Assembly (NCBI GenBank): GCA_949358305.1
Contig: OX442322.1
Span: 7,442,001-7,506,000 of the forward strand
Direction of reading: 5' to 3'
Source of the DNA: Strigamia acuminata
Lineage: Eukaryota > Arthropoda > Chilopoda > Geophilomorpha > Linotaeniidae
Length of the DNA: 64,000 nt
Shown here piece after piece: positions 21,564 through 32,290 of this stretch. The notes under the pieces were generated by a model that saw only the letters and a program-made list of their open reading frames with translations, did no database searches and was not told the origin of the DNA. Each line of letters begins with the position of its first letter. Position 1 is the stretch's first letter. Made by a program: the position numbers and the translations under genes.

Positions 21564-22674
21564 GTAAAAACGATCTGGCAACGACGTTTTTGGAGAAGAA
21601 ACGGCCATTTTGCGACTACGAGAAGTCGCCGAGTGTGCGCCCGCCCAGCTCGTCGTAAAAACGAGTGTTTGGTGCGGATTTCAACGCAGAATCGTCGCGA
21701 CAACCTGTGCGGACGATTCCTTGGCATCGGCGGAGCATCTACGGACAATTTCGTCGCGGATTAGTGTTTTTTTTCGTCGTCTCGACGTCGTGCAAATAAA
21801 CGACGGTCGAGATTTGTGTTTTCTGGATTCTACGAGTGGCTGCGAGTGCCAGCGCTTCGTGGGATTTTTCAACAGTGTTGTGTGGTCAATTACACCCACA
21901 ACAGGATCTTTTTCGACGGTAGGAACTTTATTTGTCGTTTTTGTGCGAAATAAGCACGTTTGGACGCCATCACGGAAGATTTTCGCGACGGCGGCCATTT
22001 TCTTTTTGGATTTATCGTCGCGAACGACGATTTTGACAGCATACAGAGAGGTCTGTAGCCACCGAGAAGTCCTGCACACGATAAGCGTGTGTGCAGGCAT
22101 TATTTTCCGTGATTTGAACCCCGGAGTTCATCTCACGAAGGCGCGGACGAGCGCGACGTTGATTTTCCCGCGATCGCACGGAAGTGTGCACGCGGACGGC
22201 ACGACAGCCCATTTTCCGTGCGTACGACGACGTGGGAGCAACGTTTCGTCCTTGAAGGATTATATTGCGACGCTTTGCACCCGCAATTCGCCGCAACTTT
22301 ACCATCTTAACACCGAAAAAGTGTATTTTTTGATTTATTTATTATCTCGTGAAACTTTGTAGTTTTAAGGTTTTTGTTTTTTCCCTTGTTAGAATCGGTG
22401 CTACCCTACGTCCAGTCGGGCACGTAGCACTGTATTCTTGGCTAGGCTTATCCACGGCCACCCAACCATCCCGCGGGCCCCAGGAGGCGCGAACGGAAGA
22501 GTTGGGGGATTGCTAGTCAAGGTTTTCCAATCTCACTTATTGAGATTCCCCGGGTTGTGTGCATTATTCGCCTTCACTTTTGGGGGAATTGTGCATCCGT
22601 GCGACGAATTTTTACGTGATTTGTGTGATTTGTGCTTCGCTTTTTCACTGGATTTCGTCGAAAATTTTCCCGAA
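21564..22674 (+). other. copia leader (untranslated)
   Basis: This is a roughly 1.1-kb GC-richer leader. An open frame at 21610-22362 has no ATG and is not counted as a gene. A pyrimidine-AG site at about 22379-22390 could be a splice acceptor. GTGCTAC and GTAGCAC at about 22399-22431 can pair in a small hairpin. Confidence 0.5.
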
Positions 22675-25600
22675 ATGGCGTCCTATGACCGCCATGATGA
22701 TTATAAGGATGTGAAAAAGTTGGATGGAACCAACTACCCGACTTGGAGCGTACAAGTCCAGCTCCTTCTCCAATCGTACGGAGTTTGGGGCCACGTGACC
22801 GGCAAGACGAAAGAGCCGCCGGCCGGATCACCGTTTCGAGAGACAAGGGATTTTGAGAAAGGCGAAGAAAGGGCTCGCTCCACCATTTGTTTGGCTTGCG
22901 GCGAGGCCCAACAGGTCGTGGCGGTCGCCCAGGCCACTGCTAAAGAGGTGTGGGAGGCACTGAAAGCTGCCTACCAGCCCACGACCCGGGCACGTAAAGC
23001 CCGTCTTCGCAGGGAATTTTTGGACATGCGGTTGCATGAAAACGAAGAGATGTTTGTGTTCACCGCACGTGTTGACCGAAAAGTAGTACAGCTTGCAGAT
23101 GTCAAGATTCAAATTTCTGATGAGTTTCACGCCTTTCAATATCTTGACCTGCTGCCACCCCAATACGAACCGGTCAAGCAGACGGTTTATCACTGGGGTG
23201 ACACGGAGTTCACGGCAGCAGCGGTCAAGGAACGCCTAGTAGGCGAATACAACCGCCTACATGTAACAACCGACGAGTTTGGCGTGCCTTCCAAGGCGCC
23301 ATTGGAGAACACTGGTGCCTTCTTTAACCAAGGCGGAAGACATCGCGGACGTGGTGGAAATGCACCCGGCGGCCCACGCATCTGTTTTACTTGCGGTGGG
23401 ACGGGCCACTTCGCCCGCGAATGCCCTACTCCGCCGAAACAGCAATTTCCTGCAAAAGGGAACCAAACTGGACAGTTTAGAGGCAACCCACGTGGAAAGG
23501 GGCGTGGAAGGGGCCAACAAAAGGCCACTGTCACTCAGGCTGACATATTTAGTGACTCTCCAGTTTCTTATTACTCAGCGGCGGTTTGGCTTCAACAACA
23601 ACCCCCTGTGCCGGCTTCCCACGTGTCTCACGCGAATTATGATTCGCAATGGTACGTCGACACAGGGGCGAAGGACCATTTCTCCTTCAACAAAGACTGG
23701 TTCTCCGACTTCAAGCCATTAACTGGCCACGTGCAACAGGGAGAAGGAAAGTCGAGAATCGAAGGAATAGGAAATGTGACATTGACATCGATTTACGGAA
23801 CCCGCACCCGTGCACTTACATTGCAAAATGTATTTTATGCACCCAACTTTAGGAAGAATTTGATTTCGTTGGGTCGCACGGATGAAGCTGGGGCAACGAC
23901 CATGATTAAAAATGGCAAAATGGTTATTTATAACGACAAAATTGATGACCCTTCCATCACTGCGGAACGCACGAGTGATCGGATGTATAAGGTCAATTGT
24001 CGTATTTCTCCTGTGAACACTGCCGCATTACCTGCGCAACAGGCTGCGACAGTGTCTTCTAGTCCGCTTATAAAAGGCGATGAAGTTGTAAATTCGATAC
24101 TAACATACCCTAGTTTTAAGGACGCATTAACCCAAAATTCGAGTGAGTCAGGGAAACCTGCACCAGCGATAAAGGGGCAAGCGAGTGTTGCGAACAACGC
24201 GCCTGCGAAAGTTACGACCAATGCGCAAGCGAATGTTTCAAATAAAATCAAGGCAAAGACTGCCAATGCCTCTAAGGAGGCAAGTTCAATTGTGCAGAAC
24301 AAAGCAGACAAAGCAGAGAATGGGAACAATTCTACTAATGGGGTTAAAACTTTTGACAAGAAAGACAAGGCCCAAACTATGGACATTTGGCACTCCCGCT
24401 TAGGGCATTTAAATGCAAAGGGAATTGCGGGTTTAGAGAAGTCAACTGATGTTTTTGGGCTGAAACTCTCGAATAAGGAGTTGTCGACGTGCGACTTTTG
24501 CGCCAGGGCGAAGAGCACACGTGCTAGTTTTCCCCCAATAATTGGAATTACGACAAAAAGCATTTTGGAAATAGTACACTTAGACGTGTGGGGCCCCGCT
24601 CCAGTTCAAACATTGGGTGGGGCATACTATTATCTCATTCTCATTGATGATTTTTCCCGCTTTATGTGGATAATTATCATGAAACGGAAAAGTGACGTTT
24701 TAGGACATTTCAAGCGGTGGCTACTTGAAGTTGAGCGAACGACCTCTAAGAAGGTAAAGGCCATAAAAACCGATAATGGAGGGGAATTCATATCTAGACA
24801 ATGGGACGCTTATGTGGCGACAATTGGGCTTAAGTGTATGAGGACTAATGCATACAGCCCAGAAATGAATTCGGTCGCCGAACGGGCGAACCGTACCATT
24901 CTTAATGGTACTCGGGCACTTCTTTTTGAGAATAAATTTCCCGCCACTTTATGGGCAGAGCTTGCCGTTTCAGTTGTATATCTGAAAAACCGTTTTCCAC
25001 ATACGGGAATTGGGGGAAAAACACCTTATTCTATGTTTTATGATAAGAAATTGTCCCTTCGCCATGTCAAGTGCATTGGCTCATTGACTTATGTCCATAT
25101 CCCATCTCAGACTCGGGGTGGGAAATTACAAGACAGGGCATGGGCTGGGGCATTAATTGGATACGCCGCTTCTACACGCGGCTATAGAATTTGGGATCCG
25201 AATAAGAATCAGGTGTTTTTGTCTAAACACGTCAAAATTTTTGAAAACAATTTCTGGTTTGAATTAGGGACGGCCACGTCGCCTGAATTGGAGAATGACT
25301 TTGATACTTCGAGTTCGGACTCGTTCAATGGGTCATTTTCTGACGACGACAGTGTTGCTGGCGACCCGATAATTCAGGAGGCTCCGGGGATCCCGGAGGT
25401 CCTAGAAGTTCCGGAGATTCCGGAACCCCCTCCTGCGATACAGGAAGTTCCACAGCCTGTTCCGCAACAAAAAGTGAAACCCGCATTGCCCACGACCCCA
25501 AAGCCTACTCTTAGACCTGAATTGAGGCCAGTCGCTAAACAGGCAGCTCGGCAACCCCCACTCATGCCCGTTGAGGGGAACCCTATTCTTGGGGACGGGG

Positions 25601-27558
25601 ATACAGAGGATGAGCCTGTTGAAGAAATTGGTGGGGCGAAGGGGGATGATGTGAATTACTTCAACATCTATCCTGACAATGATGGGGAACCTGAAATTCC
25701 TCCTGGGATTCAAACACGGCGTGGATCACGATCAAAGAAAAAGCAAGGGAACGTGATGTTACATCCGGAACTACTGCCGTTAAATATGGCGGAATGGGAA
25801 CGACGCGCATCCGTCCGTAAAGACGGAGCGACGGCGGGACAAGTAGATGTTGTTTACATCACGCCCTTAAAGGACAAGATAAGAAGTCGAGTTGATATCG
25901 CACGGTGGTGCGATGAAGAAGGGTACGCATATGATGCGACCTTATTTGACTTTAAGACATTAGAGGGGGACGGTGAACCGTTAGGGTTTGCAGGTTTCTG
26001 TGCCGTCGAGCCAGAAACCTACGAAGAAGCCATGTACCACATCAAGCGTCCTGATTGGATAAAAGCCATGAGAGAGGAAATTGATGTGTTCGATGAAAGA
26101 ACGGTTTACAAGGAAGTTGACAAAACGACTTTAGATGAGGGTACGACTCTCTTGGGATCGAAATGGATATACAAAATGAAGCGCGACCACACGGGTGTTA
26201 TCCAACGCTACCGAGCCCGACTCGTCGCACAGGGCTTTAAGCAAAAGCCCGGAGTTGACTTTACGGAGGTGTTCTCCCCCGTCGTCAACTTCGTGCTAGT
26301 GATAGTGTTCTTTTGCACTTTGGTGATACTCAAGGGATGGCGGGATTTACACCTGGATATCAAGGCCGCGTACCTTTACGGGGACCTCGATACGGTACAG
26401 TACATGGAGATCCCCAAGGGATATCGTACCGCCCATAATAAGCATAAATGCTGGATGCTTTTAAAAGCATTTTATGGATTACACCAGTCCGGTCGTATGT
26501 GGTACCAGGTCCTCCACATACGACTACTTGAATTGGGCTTTCAACCGTTGTTGGGTTTAAACTGTGTCTATGCCCTAGACAACGACGCGATAGTCATCTT
26601 CTACGTGGACGATATCGTGCTATTCTCGAAGGATGACTATGTGGAACAATGCGTTTTAAAGTGGTTACGGGAATCGTTTGAAGTAGTGAGTCTGGGACCC
26701 GTAACTTTACTTTTAGGAATCGAGTTTGATAGGTCCGGGGGCATGATTAAGATCCACCAACGGAAATATATTGAAAAGCTTTGTAAAGCGTACGGGATTG
26801 ACTCGTGCCATCGAGTAAAGGTTCCAGTAACCCCGGGAACCATGATTCAAGGTGTAAGAACCGGAGAAAAAGTCGACACCTCATTCCCGTACAGATCTCT
26901 GGTCGGAAGTCTGTTGTTCATCGCCAGCCGAACCAGACCCGACATACTGTTTTCAGTAATAGTGCTTTCCCAGTATAACGAGACGCATTCGACGCGCCAT
27001 GTCAATATGTTACTGCAGGTCCTGCGATATTTGGCCACCACGTCGAATTATTCGATTAACTTATCGAACTGTAAAAACGAGAATTTGACAGTTTACACCG
27101 ACGCGTCGTTTGCCCTGGATCAAGACAGACGACGAAGCTTTGGGGGACATATTGTCTATATGGGTGGCATTCCCATCTCGTGGAATTGCCACAAACAATC
27201 GATGACCTCCCTGTCGATCATGGAGAGCGAATTTCTCGCCGTGGTCGATGGGGTGAAAGAAGTTATTTGGCTCGAGCGCCTTTACGATGCAAAGATAATG
27301 TTTTGTCTCGAGCGAAATACACCCTGCGTTTTTGCGGATAGCCAGCCGGCTATCCAATACTGTAAGAATAGGATCGAGAACAGGGCAAACAAACATATAG
27401 ACGTGAAGCTCCATTTCGTTAGAGATTGGTTTGAGAAAGGAACGTTTTCAATCGAGCATGTTTCCGGCGAATTAAATGTCGCGGATATTCTGACGAAGTG
27501 GTTAGCTAAATCCAGATTGAACGCGCTATGCGAATGCATCTTTGTAATTGACAAATAG
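22675..27558 (+). CDS. copia Gag-Pol polyprotein
   Basis: The ATG at 22675 (MASYDRHDDYKDVKKL) gives 1,627 aa; the frame is open further upstream, but the Gag-like LDGTNYPTWSVQVQ begins here. Order of domains: Gag; CCHC zinc knuckle at residues 237-250 (CFTCGGTGHFAREC); aspartic protease with DTGA at 329; GAG-pre-integrase zinc motif (HSRLGH, then CDFC); integrase with D637, D700 and E736, a D,D-35-E arrangement; reverse transcriptase with YVDD at 1310-1313; RNase H with YTDAS at about 1474. No stop or frameshift appears, so all activities could be made. Cleavage by the protease would release particle and enzyme parts. Base use is richer in G and C than the flanks. Confidence 0.95.
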   Translation: MASYDRHDDYKDVKKLDGTNYPTWSVQVQLLLQSYGVWGHVTGKTKEPPAGSPFRETRDFEKGEERARSTICLACGEAQQVVAVAQATAKEVWEALKAAYQPTTRARKARLRREFLDMRLHENEEMFVFTARVDRKVVQLADVKIQISDEFHAFQYLDLLPPQYEPVKQTVYHWGDTEFTAAAVKERLVGEYNRLHVTTDEFGVPSKAPLENTGAFFNQGGRHRGRGGNAPGGPRICFTCGGTGHFARECPTPPKQQFPAKGNQTGQFRGNPRGKGRGRGQQKATVTQADIFSDSPVSYYSAAVWLQQQPPVPASHVSHANYDSQWYVDTGAKDHFSFNKDWFSDFKPLTGHVQQGEGKSRIEGIGNVTLTSIYGTRTRALTLQNVFYAPNFRKNLISLGRTDEAGATTMIKNGKMVIYNDKIDDPSITAERTSDRMYKVNCRISPVNTAALPAQQAATVSSSPLIKGDEVVNSILTYPSFKDALTQNSSESGKPAPAIKGQASVANNAPAKVTTNAQANVSNKIKAKTANASKEASSIVQNKADKAENGNNSTNGVKTFDKKDKAQTMDIWHSRLGHLNAKGIAGLEKSTDVFGLKLSNKELSTCDFCARAKSTRASFPPIIGITTKSILEIVHLDVWGPAPVQTLGGAYYYLILIDDFSRFMWIIIMKRKSDVLGHFKRWLLEVERTTSKKVKAIKTDNGGEFISRQWDAYVATIGLKCMRTNAYSPEMNSVAERANRTILNGTRALLFENKFPATLWAELAVSVVYLKNRFPHTGIGGKTPYSMFYDKKLSLRHVKCIGSLTYVHIPSQTRGGKLQDRAWAGALIGYAASTRGYRIWDPNKNQVFLSKHVKIFENNFWFELGTATSPELENDFDTSSSDSFNGSFSDDDSVAGDPIIQEAPGIPEVLEVPEIPEPPPAIQEVPQPVPQQKVKPALPTTPKPTLRPELRPVAKQAARQPPLMPVEGNPILGDGDTEDEPVEEIGGAKGDDVNYFNIYPDNDGEPEIPPGIQTRRGSRSKKKQGNVMLHPELLPLNMAEWERRASVRKDGATAGQVDVVYITPLKDKIRSRVDIARWCDEEGYAYDATLFDFKTLEGDGEPLGFAGFCAVEPETYEEAMYHIKRPDWIKAMREEIDVFDERTVYKEVDKTTLDEGTTLLGSKWIYKMKRDHTGVIQRYRARLVAQGFKQKPGVDFTEVFSPVVNFVLVIVFFCTLVILKGWRDLHLDIKAAYLYGDLDTVQYMEIPKGYRTAHNKHKCWMLLKAFYGLHQSGRMWYQVLHIRLLELGFQPLLGLNCVYALDNDAIVIFYVDDIVLFSKDDYVEQCVLKWLRESFEVVSLGPVTLLLGIEFDRSGGMIKIHQRKYIEKLCKAYGIDSCHRVKVPVTPGTMIQGVRTGEKVDTSFPYRSLVGSLLFIASRTRPDILFSVIVLSQYNETHSTRHVNMLLQVLRYLATTSNYSINLSNCKNENLTVYTDASFALDQDRRRSFGGHIVYMGGIPISWNCHKQSMTSLSIMESEFLAVVDGVKEVIWLERLYDAKIMFCLERNTPCVFADSQPAIQYCKNRIENRANKHIDVKLHFVRDWFEKGTFSIEHVSGELNVADILTKWLAKSRLNALCECIFVIDK

Positions 27559-27564
27559 CTAAAC

Positions 27565-27573
27565 GAAGGGGGA
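27565..27573 (+). promoter_or_regulatory. polypurine tract
   Basis: GAAGGGGGA lies directly before the TGTTAG of the 3' LTR and would prime plus-strand DNA synthesis. Confidence 0.8.
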
Positions 27574-27575
27574 TT

Positions 27576-28040
27576 TGTTAGGTTGACGTTTTCCTGTTTG
27601 TCCTCGCATCCGCGTAGATTATCAGATTGCATATTGTGGTTAAATGCAATCAGTGTGTTGCCATGTTGATGTCCCGTATCGCAGTCGGTTGATTCTGATT
27701 TTTAATCCCAATGCTGGTTTTGTACCGCAACCGACTCCTATTACGTGACAACACACACAACCTGTCATCTGCTCAAATGAGCACTTATTGTTTATGTTGT
27801 TCTGTTTATTTTATCCATTAGTTTTGTCTTTCTGCAAAGAACAAGTCAGTGTATTGAAACAATGATTTGTTCTGTGATTTCATTGTGTTTGAGATCGAGG
27901 GCGTTTAGCCTCGAACCAGGCTTTTATGTAACACACTTACTTTTGTAATAAAAGATGGCGGACGCGTGTCCGATTTATCCGCCCAGCCAAAACGATGTTT
28001 CGAGTTATTTCGACTGCGCACAGGCCATTGCAACTCTTCA
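27576..28040 (+). repeat. 3' LTR of intact copia
   Basis: It is 465 bp and appears identical to 21084-21548. It is followed by CCCTC, the right copy of the target duplication. Confidence 0.95.
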
Positions 28041-28172
28041 CCCTCAAATCGATTCCCTCTTATTGATTGATCGGAATGTTGAGCCCCAGATGAGCCCTCA
28101 AATCGATTCCCTCTTATTGATTGATCGGAATGTTGATTTACTCTGGCGACCCAACTGACCTACGAGGGACAG
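28041..28172 (+). pseudogene. VPS33A: VPS33A-like exon, copy B, right of the copia insertion
   Basis: This continues the interrupted exon: QIDSLLLIDRNVDLL, then a short deletion that shifts the frame, then ATQLTYEG in another frame, as expected in the Sec1 domain of VPS33A. Before that, a segment of about 54 bp (from GAGCCCCAGATGAG to CGGAATGTT) is duplicated in tandem. The tandem copy predates or accompanies the copia insertion because its left part lies on both sides of the element. Confidence 0.75.
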
Positions 28173-29231
28173 ATCTTTTATTTATTTTTTTTGCGTATTG
28201 CAAATGCTTAATTGAAAAAATCTATTTTTACAGCTATTGTACAATTCGATAAGTTTAGTGGCAAAGATGAAGCTGGGCCGCAGGATTTAGTATCTAAACC
28301 TAAAGATTTTACATTCAATTCATAAATCAAAAAGAAAATATGTATAATAAATAAATAAAAAATTAATTCTTTTCAGCTAACTTTGTAAAGGTTACTTACC
28401 GGACCATAAACAATCTTTGAAAATTAATGAGCTTAGTATGCAGAAATTTGAAATTTGTAATTTTCTTTCTTTGTTTACGATTGTTACTGAATTGTCTCTG
28501 CTGCAAACAAAGAGTTATAAGTGGCCACTAAATTCAAAAATAGAAAAAAACTTCTTATTGGGACTAATTGTGTCTTTCATGCAAGTGACACACAATTGAA
28601 ATAAGAGATACTAATTGTTTCATTAAACACTAGGCTAATAAAATAAAACTAAGTCAAAAAGAGAAAACAGTAATTCCAAACAGTAATTCCCGAAATAAAG
28701 TATTTCTTATACATTAACAGATAATTGCTAAATTCAAAACAATCTGCATAAACTTAACTACAAATATAAAGAATAAGAATACTATATGTGTATAAACCGA
28801 AACAAACTTAACATGCTGCAAAAATACAAATTCTTTTAATATAAATAAAGCGTTTGTTTTAAAAATGCAGAAAAATACACAGAGACGAGAAAAATGCTCA
28901 GAAGTGAGTAATATTGTGCTGAAGCTAGCACTTTTACAATTAAATAAACGCGTATTCTTTTAGATTTTTACTTTACCTCGCCCGTGAGATCCATCATAAC
29001 AAAAAGCAACAATTTAAACATATACTTCATAGTCGTGTATTTATTCAGTGTTTTCACACTGACGCAACCGCCCACTGGGCGTACCATGCTGACTTGGAAA
29101 TGAATAAATTTGAAATGATACTACTGGTATATTATTTTAATTAAATTTTTATTTTTACCGTTATTTCTTTACTTGCTTTAATATATGACACACAACGTTT
29201 CTTTAACAGATAAACTGCAAAAAGGTTAATT
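28173..29231. other. no gene seen
   Basis: AT-rich spacer. An acceptor-like TTTTTACAG at 28226-28234 is followed by a short stretch with stops. No repeat or RNA gene is recognised. Confidence 0.4.
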
Positions 29232-29733
29232 TCACCTAGAACAACAAAATTTAAAACTCTCCTTATATTTATACTTTTTCCCACATTTCGAGCACTTGAG
29301 ACTTTTTTTCCCACATTTCAAGCATTTAAATTTCTTAGATTTCTTAACAATTGGAACCCCCTCGTCTTCTCTAGAATTGTGCTTTCCTTTACTACTCTGT
29401 GCTGATTTTTTATGAAAGATACACCGATGGGTCCAGAGATCAGCTTTAAGTGAAAATGCCTTATCACAAAGCTCACACGAGAATTTGCCTGACTTTGTAC
29501 TACCATCCTTCAGCCTTTTTTGACGAGCTTGAACACATATTTTCCGCAAACCTTTTTTCTTTTTCCGTAATTGTTTTGTACTTGCGGTTTTGTGATCTGG
29601 TTTTATAAAATAATGAATTTGAAAATGACTTTTTTTGTATTTTAATATTTAGTTTCTTAAGATTTGTCGTACCTAATGCTGCATCTTCTCCATGGTCTAA
29701 AGTTGTGGCTTTATTAGGTTCTTGGATCTCCAT
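29232..29733 (-). pseudogene. C2H2 zinc-finger gene or remnant, frame broken near 29550
   Basis: The C-terminal part (29549-29232) holds one good C2H2 finger, FSCELCDKAFSLKADLWTH followed by RCIFH, then a basic linker and a CXXC-rich tail (KCLKCGKKSLKCSKCGKK) without matching histidines. The upstream part (29733 to about 29550) starts MEIQEPNKATTLDHGED in a different frame and is basic toward its end. A one-base slip in the T-rich tract at about 29547-29570 would join them. It may be a single-exon zinc-finger protein with a frameshift, a sequencing error, or an unseen intron. A nuclear DNA-binding role is only inferred from the finger. Confidence 0.5.
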
Positions 29734-30442
29734 TGTTGCCGAGTCGTTGTCTGTTGTTGCAACTTTAATTCTGTCTTGCGAGCGTTAGAGCGCTAAGAAT
29801 AAACAAACCATTTTAAATACGTTAGTGATGGGTTACTGTGGGTTGGGTAATGTGTTCTTTGGCATCGATCGATACCTGCAGTGTTGTTGTGGTGATTCGT
29901 TCCTAAATATAATTCTCCCAATTTTGGCTCGTAGTTCTATCACAGATTATAGGTTCTATCATGAACCAAGGATAACATGGACACGTATCCACGCCCTCAT
30001 AGCATTCTGCCTACGAGGGCGCCACATGCAGCCGCAATGTTTTCTGGGAGAAGTTAGGATAACAGGCGCGATGAGGCGCGCTAACAATCCCAGGGTTATG
30101 ATATGTTGCCGGTTTGTTTTTTCGTGTTTGAAGAGAGTAAAATGACAGATTACCACCGAATATTATTACAAGGATTGAAGAGCAGAGGATATGGAAGAGT
30201 GGATGTAATGGTCGAGTTGTTAGAAATAGTGTGTTAGTAAAAATGATGGTAAATAACTTTATAATGTGTAGATAGGTTTTTAACTTTTATTTTTATTTTT
30301 CTTTTATTTTAACAGGAATTGGAGGAGGTTGTTAAATATCACAACATGAATATTTGGCCAATGCACATGTAAACTAAAATAGGAGTTAATAAATAGTATT
30401 TTTTCTGAGACTCAACTTGGAGGAATTTTAATTTATGTTCAT
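29734..30442. other. no gene supported
   Basis: The open frame at 29825-30145 is cysteine- and arginine-rich with no family resemblance. A 31-codon frame from the ATG at 30142 (MTDYHRILLQGLKSRGYG) followed by a donor-acceptor-like pair could be a tiny spliced gene, but support is weak. Confidence 0.3.
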
Positions 30443-31905
30443 GATGTGATTGAATTGGTACATAACATAAGTATTTCCTGACAATGTGGTGATTTGTTTG
30501 CGTTGCAAGCAGATTGTAATGAAGGTAATGATCGAATTATTAGTTATACTTTGTGTAAGTAAAAAAATTATTTTTTCAGGGTTAGGAATATTCAAATTGT
30601 GATGCCAAATTATACAATCGCTGTGCTTTGTTGTCGGTCCAAACATCGATGGCCTGGATCGTACTCTGTGTGCAAGGAAGTTGTTCAAGGCCCGCTTTAT
30701 TCACCTCAGTTTGAACGGCCATTTCGGGGAAAATATTGCTGGCTTTGATAAATGTGGACACTTCGTGGATTCAAGTGGTACTGGACGTTCTTTTTTTTAA
30801 ATTTGTTGAATGTTTGATGAAATTTATAGTTATTTATACGTGTTTTTACACGTACTCGTATATATTTTTACAAAAATATTCTATGAAATGTTTATCAGTT
30901 TTAAGGGCAATGGTCGGCTGTTGTAAATATTCGGTGACGTGCTCAGCTCTAGAAGTTAATGAGTTTTTAACTGCCATATTGGGTAATTTTATTTAATGTG
31001 TATTCAAAATTACATAATTTAATTTTTTTTAATTTTACAGATTTCAAATTGATAAAAAAATTCGCAAATGTATCGGATGTTATATGTTTACCAGAGCAAT
31101 CCGACTTTTGGAAAGATATGAAATCTGTTCGGCATTGTAAACACGTTTTTAATCATTTTAATTATTTAGATATAGGATATATTTGATAATTACAGCGTTA
31201 TTTGCCTCATACTTGGAGTTATTATTCTACTTGCCACCACTTACGATATTTGTTTGAAGTACCATAAAATAATATACGCAAGACTTGCATCAAACGCAAA
31301 CTCTTGACAAGAAATAATAATTGCTACAAAGTAGAAAGATAACTCTAAAAATATTAAATAGTTGTGATGAATTAATCGTTTATTTACTTTTAAAGTGGAC
31401 GTTTGGAGTATAACGACGACTCGAAGGAAATTCAAGAACAAGGTGGAGAAGTTATTTGGCAGAAAAATATTTCTACATTCTCATTATTCACTTACAATAA
31501 GCAGAAATCAATCATTTGCAGAAATCAATCATTTGTCTGTCTCCGGTGCATTACTTGCAGGTGTGAAACTAGTATTTCCCTATACCTCTGGTACGGTGAT
31601 TGAACTGATGGATTTTATAGGAAAAACATCGATTGCCCATTATATCATTATATATAGACCATCTAAATACATGGTAATGGATTTATTTTTTTAATTTTAG
31701 AATTATTGATGACAAATTTTTTAATTTAATTTTTCAGTGTTTACAACAAAGTTGGTATTTGGCCAACGATATGCAGTTTTATATTTTGAGTCCTGTGATC
31801 ATGATTTTGATTTCACGGTATGTAATTGTCATAATTGAGTGTGTATTGGATTTTAAATAAAATTTTCCATTTGGTTTAGCCGACTCAGGAATATTTATTT
31901 TGATC
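30443..31905 (+). pseudogene. NRF-6-like acyltransferase fragment, copy C
   Basis: This segment is nearly identical to copy A (4190-5670), with the same internal deletion that removes the GLCIPDM exon. It retains RGKYCWL-type sequence (one base lost in GGGCT), CSALEVNEF, FKLIKKFANVSD, CLPEQSDFWKDMKS and, at 31736-31817, WYLANDMQFYILSP of the Acyltransferase_3 membrane domain. A separate small deletion and a duplicated AAATCAATCATTTG at 31505-31532 distinguish it from A. It cannot encode a full protein. Confidence 0.75.
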
Positions 31906-32290
31906 ATTAACTTTAAAAAAATGTAACAAATTTCACAACTTTTATTATTTAATTTCTGCCAAACATAATTCAAAAAATTTAAAAAATTCAAAATAAATTC
32001 AAAGGTCAAAAAAATTCCAAAAAACATAACAAAAATTCATGAAATAGACAAACACCACAGTTGGCCATATTGAATCATCAGGAATTTGGAATGAGAGCAG
32101 CAATGGTGGTTCCAAACAAAACCAAAGGAAGAATGAAAAACATCCTGCAAATCAACTGCAGTTATGTTTCCTTCTGACAACTGTTGTGATTTGTTTTTTG
32201 TTTGGACACTGACCCTTAATTCTCCTGAATGCAATCTGCTGGGGTCAGAAACAAACCATAAAAACACTCAAACACTCAAACACTCCTCAA
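31906..32290. other. spacer upstream of the MMP gene
   Basis: AT-rich at first, then more mixed from 32080. CACTCAAACACTC is repeated just before the MMP start codon. No clear TATA box was identified. Confidence 0.35.

Larger units (their letters stand above)
21084..28040 (+). mobile_element. complete, apparently intact Ty1/copia LTR retrotransposon
   Basis: The element is 6,957 bp with two 465-bp LTRs that look identical base for base, 5-bp target duplications CCCTC (21079-21083 and 28041-28045), a primer-binding site 3 bp inside the left LTR, a polypurine tract before the right LTR, and one uninterrupted gag-pol frame. Identical LTRs imply a very recent insertion. It sits inside a VPS33A pseudo-exon, so the insertion should have little direct effect on a working gene. 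About 1.1 kb of GC-richer leader lies between the PBS and the gag ATG. Confidence 0.95.

Noticed and set aside
21610-22362. 250-codon open frame in the copia leader
   Set aside because: It has no ATG at all, lies in a GC-rich leader where stops are rare, and an opposite-strand frame is open over the same stretch.
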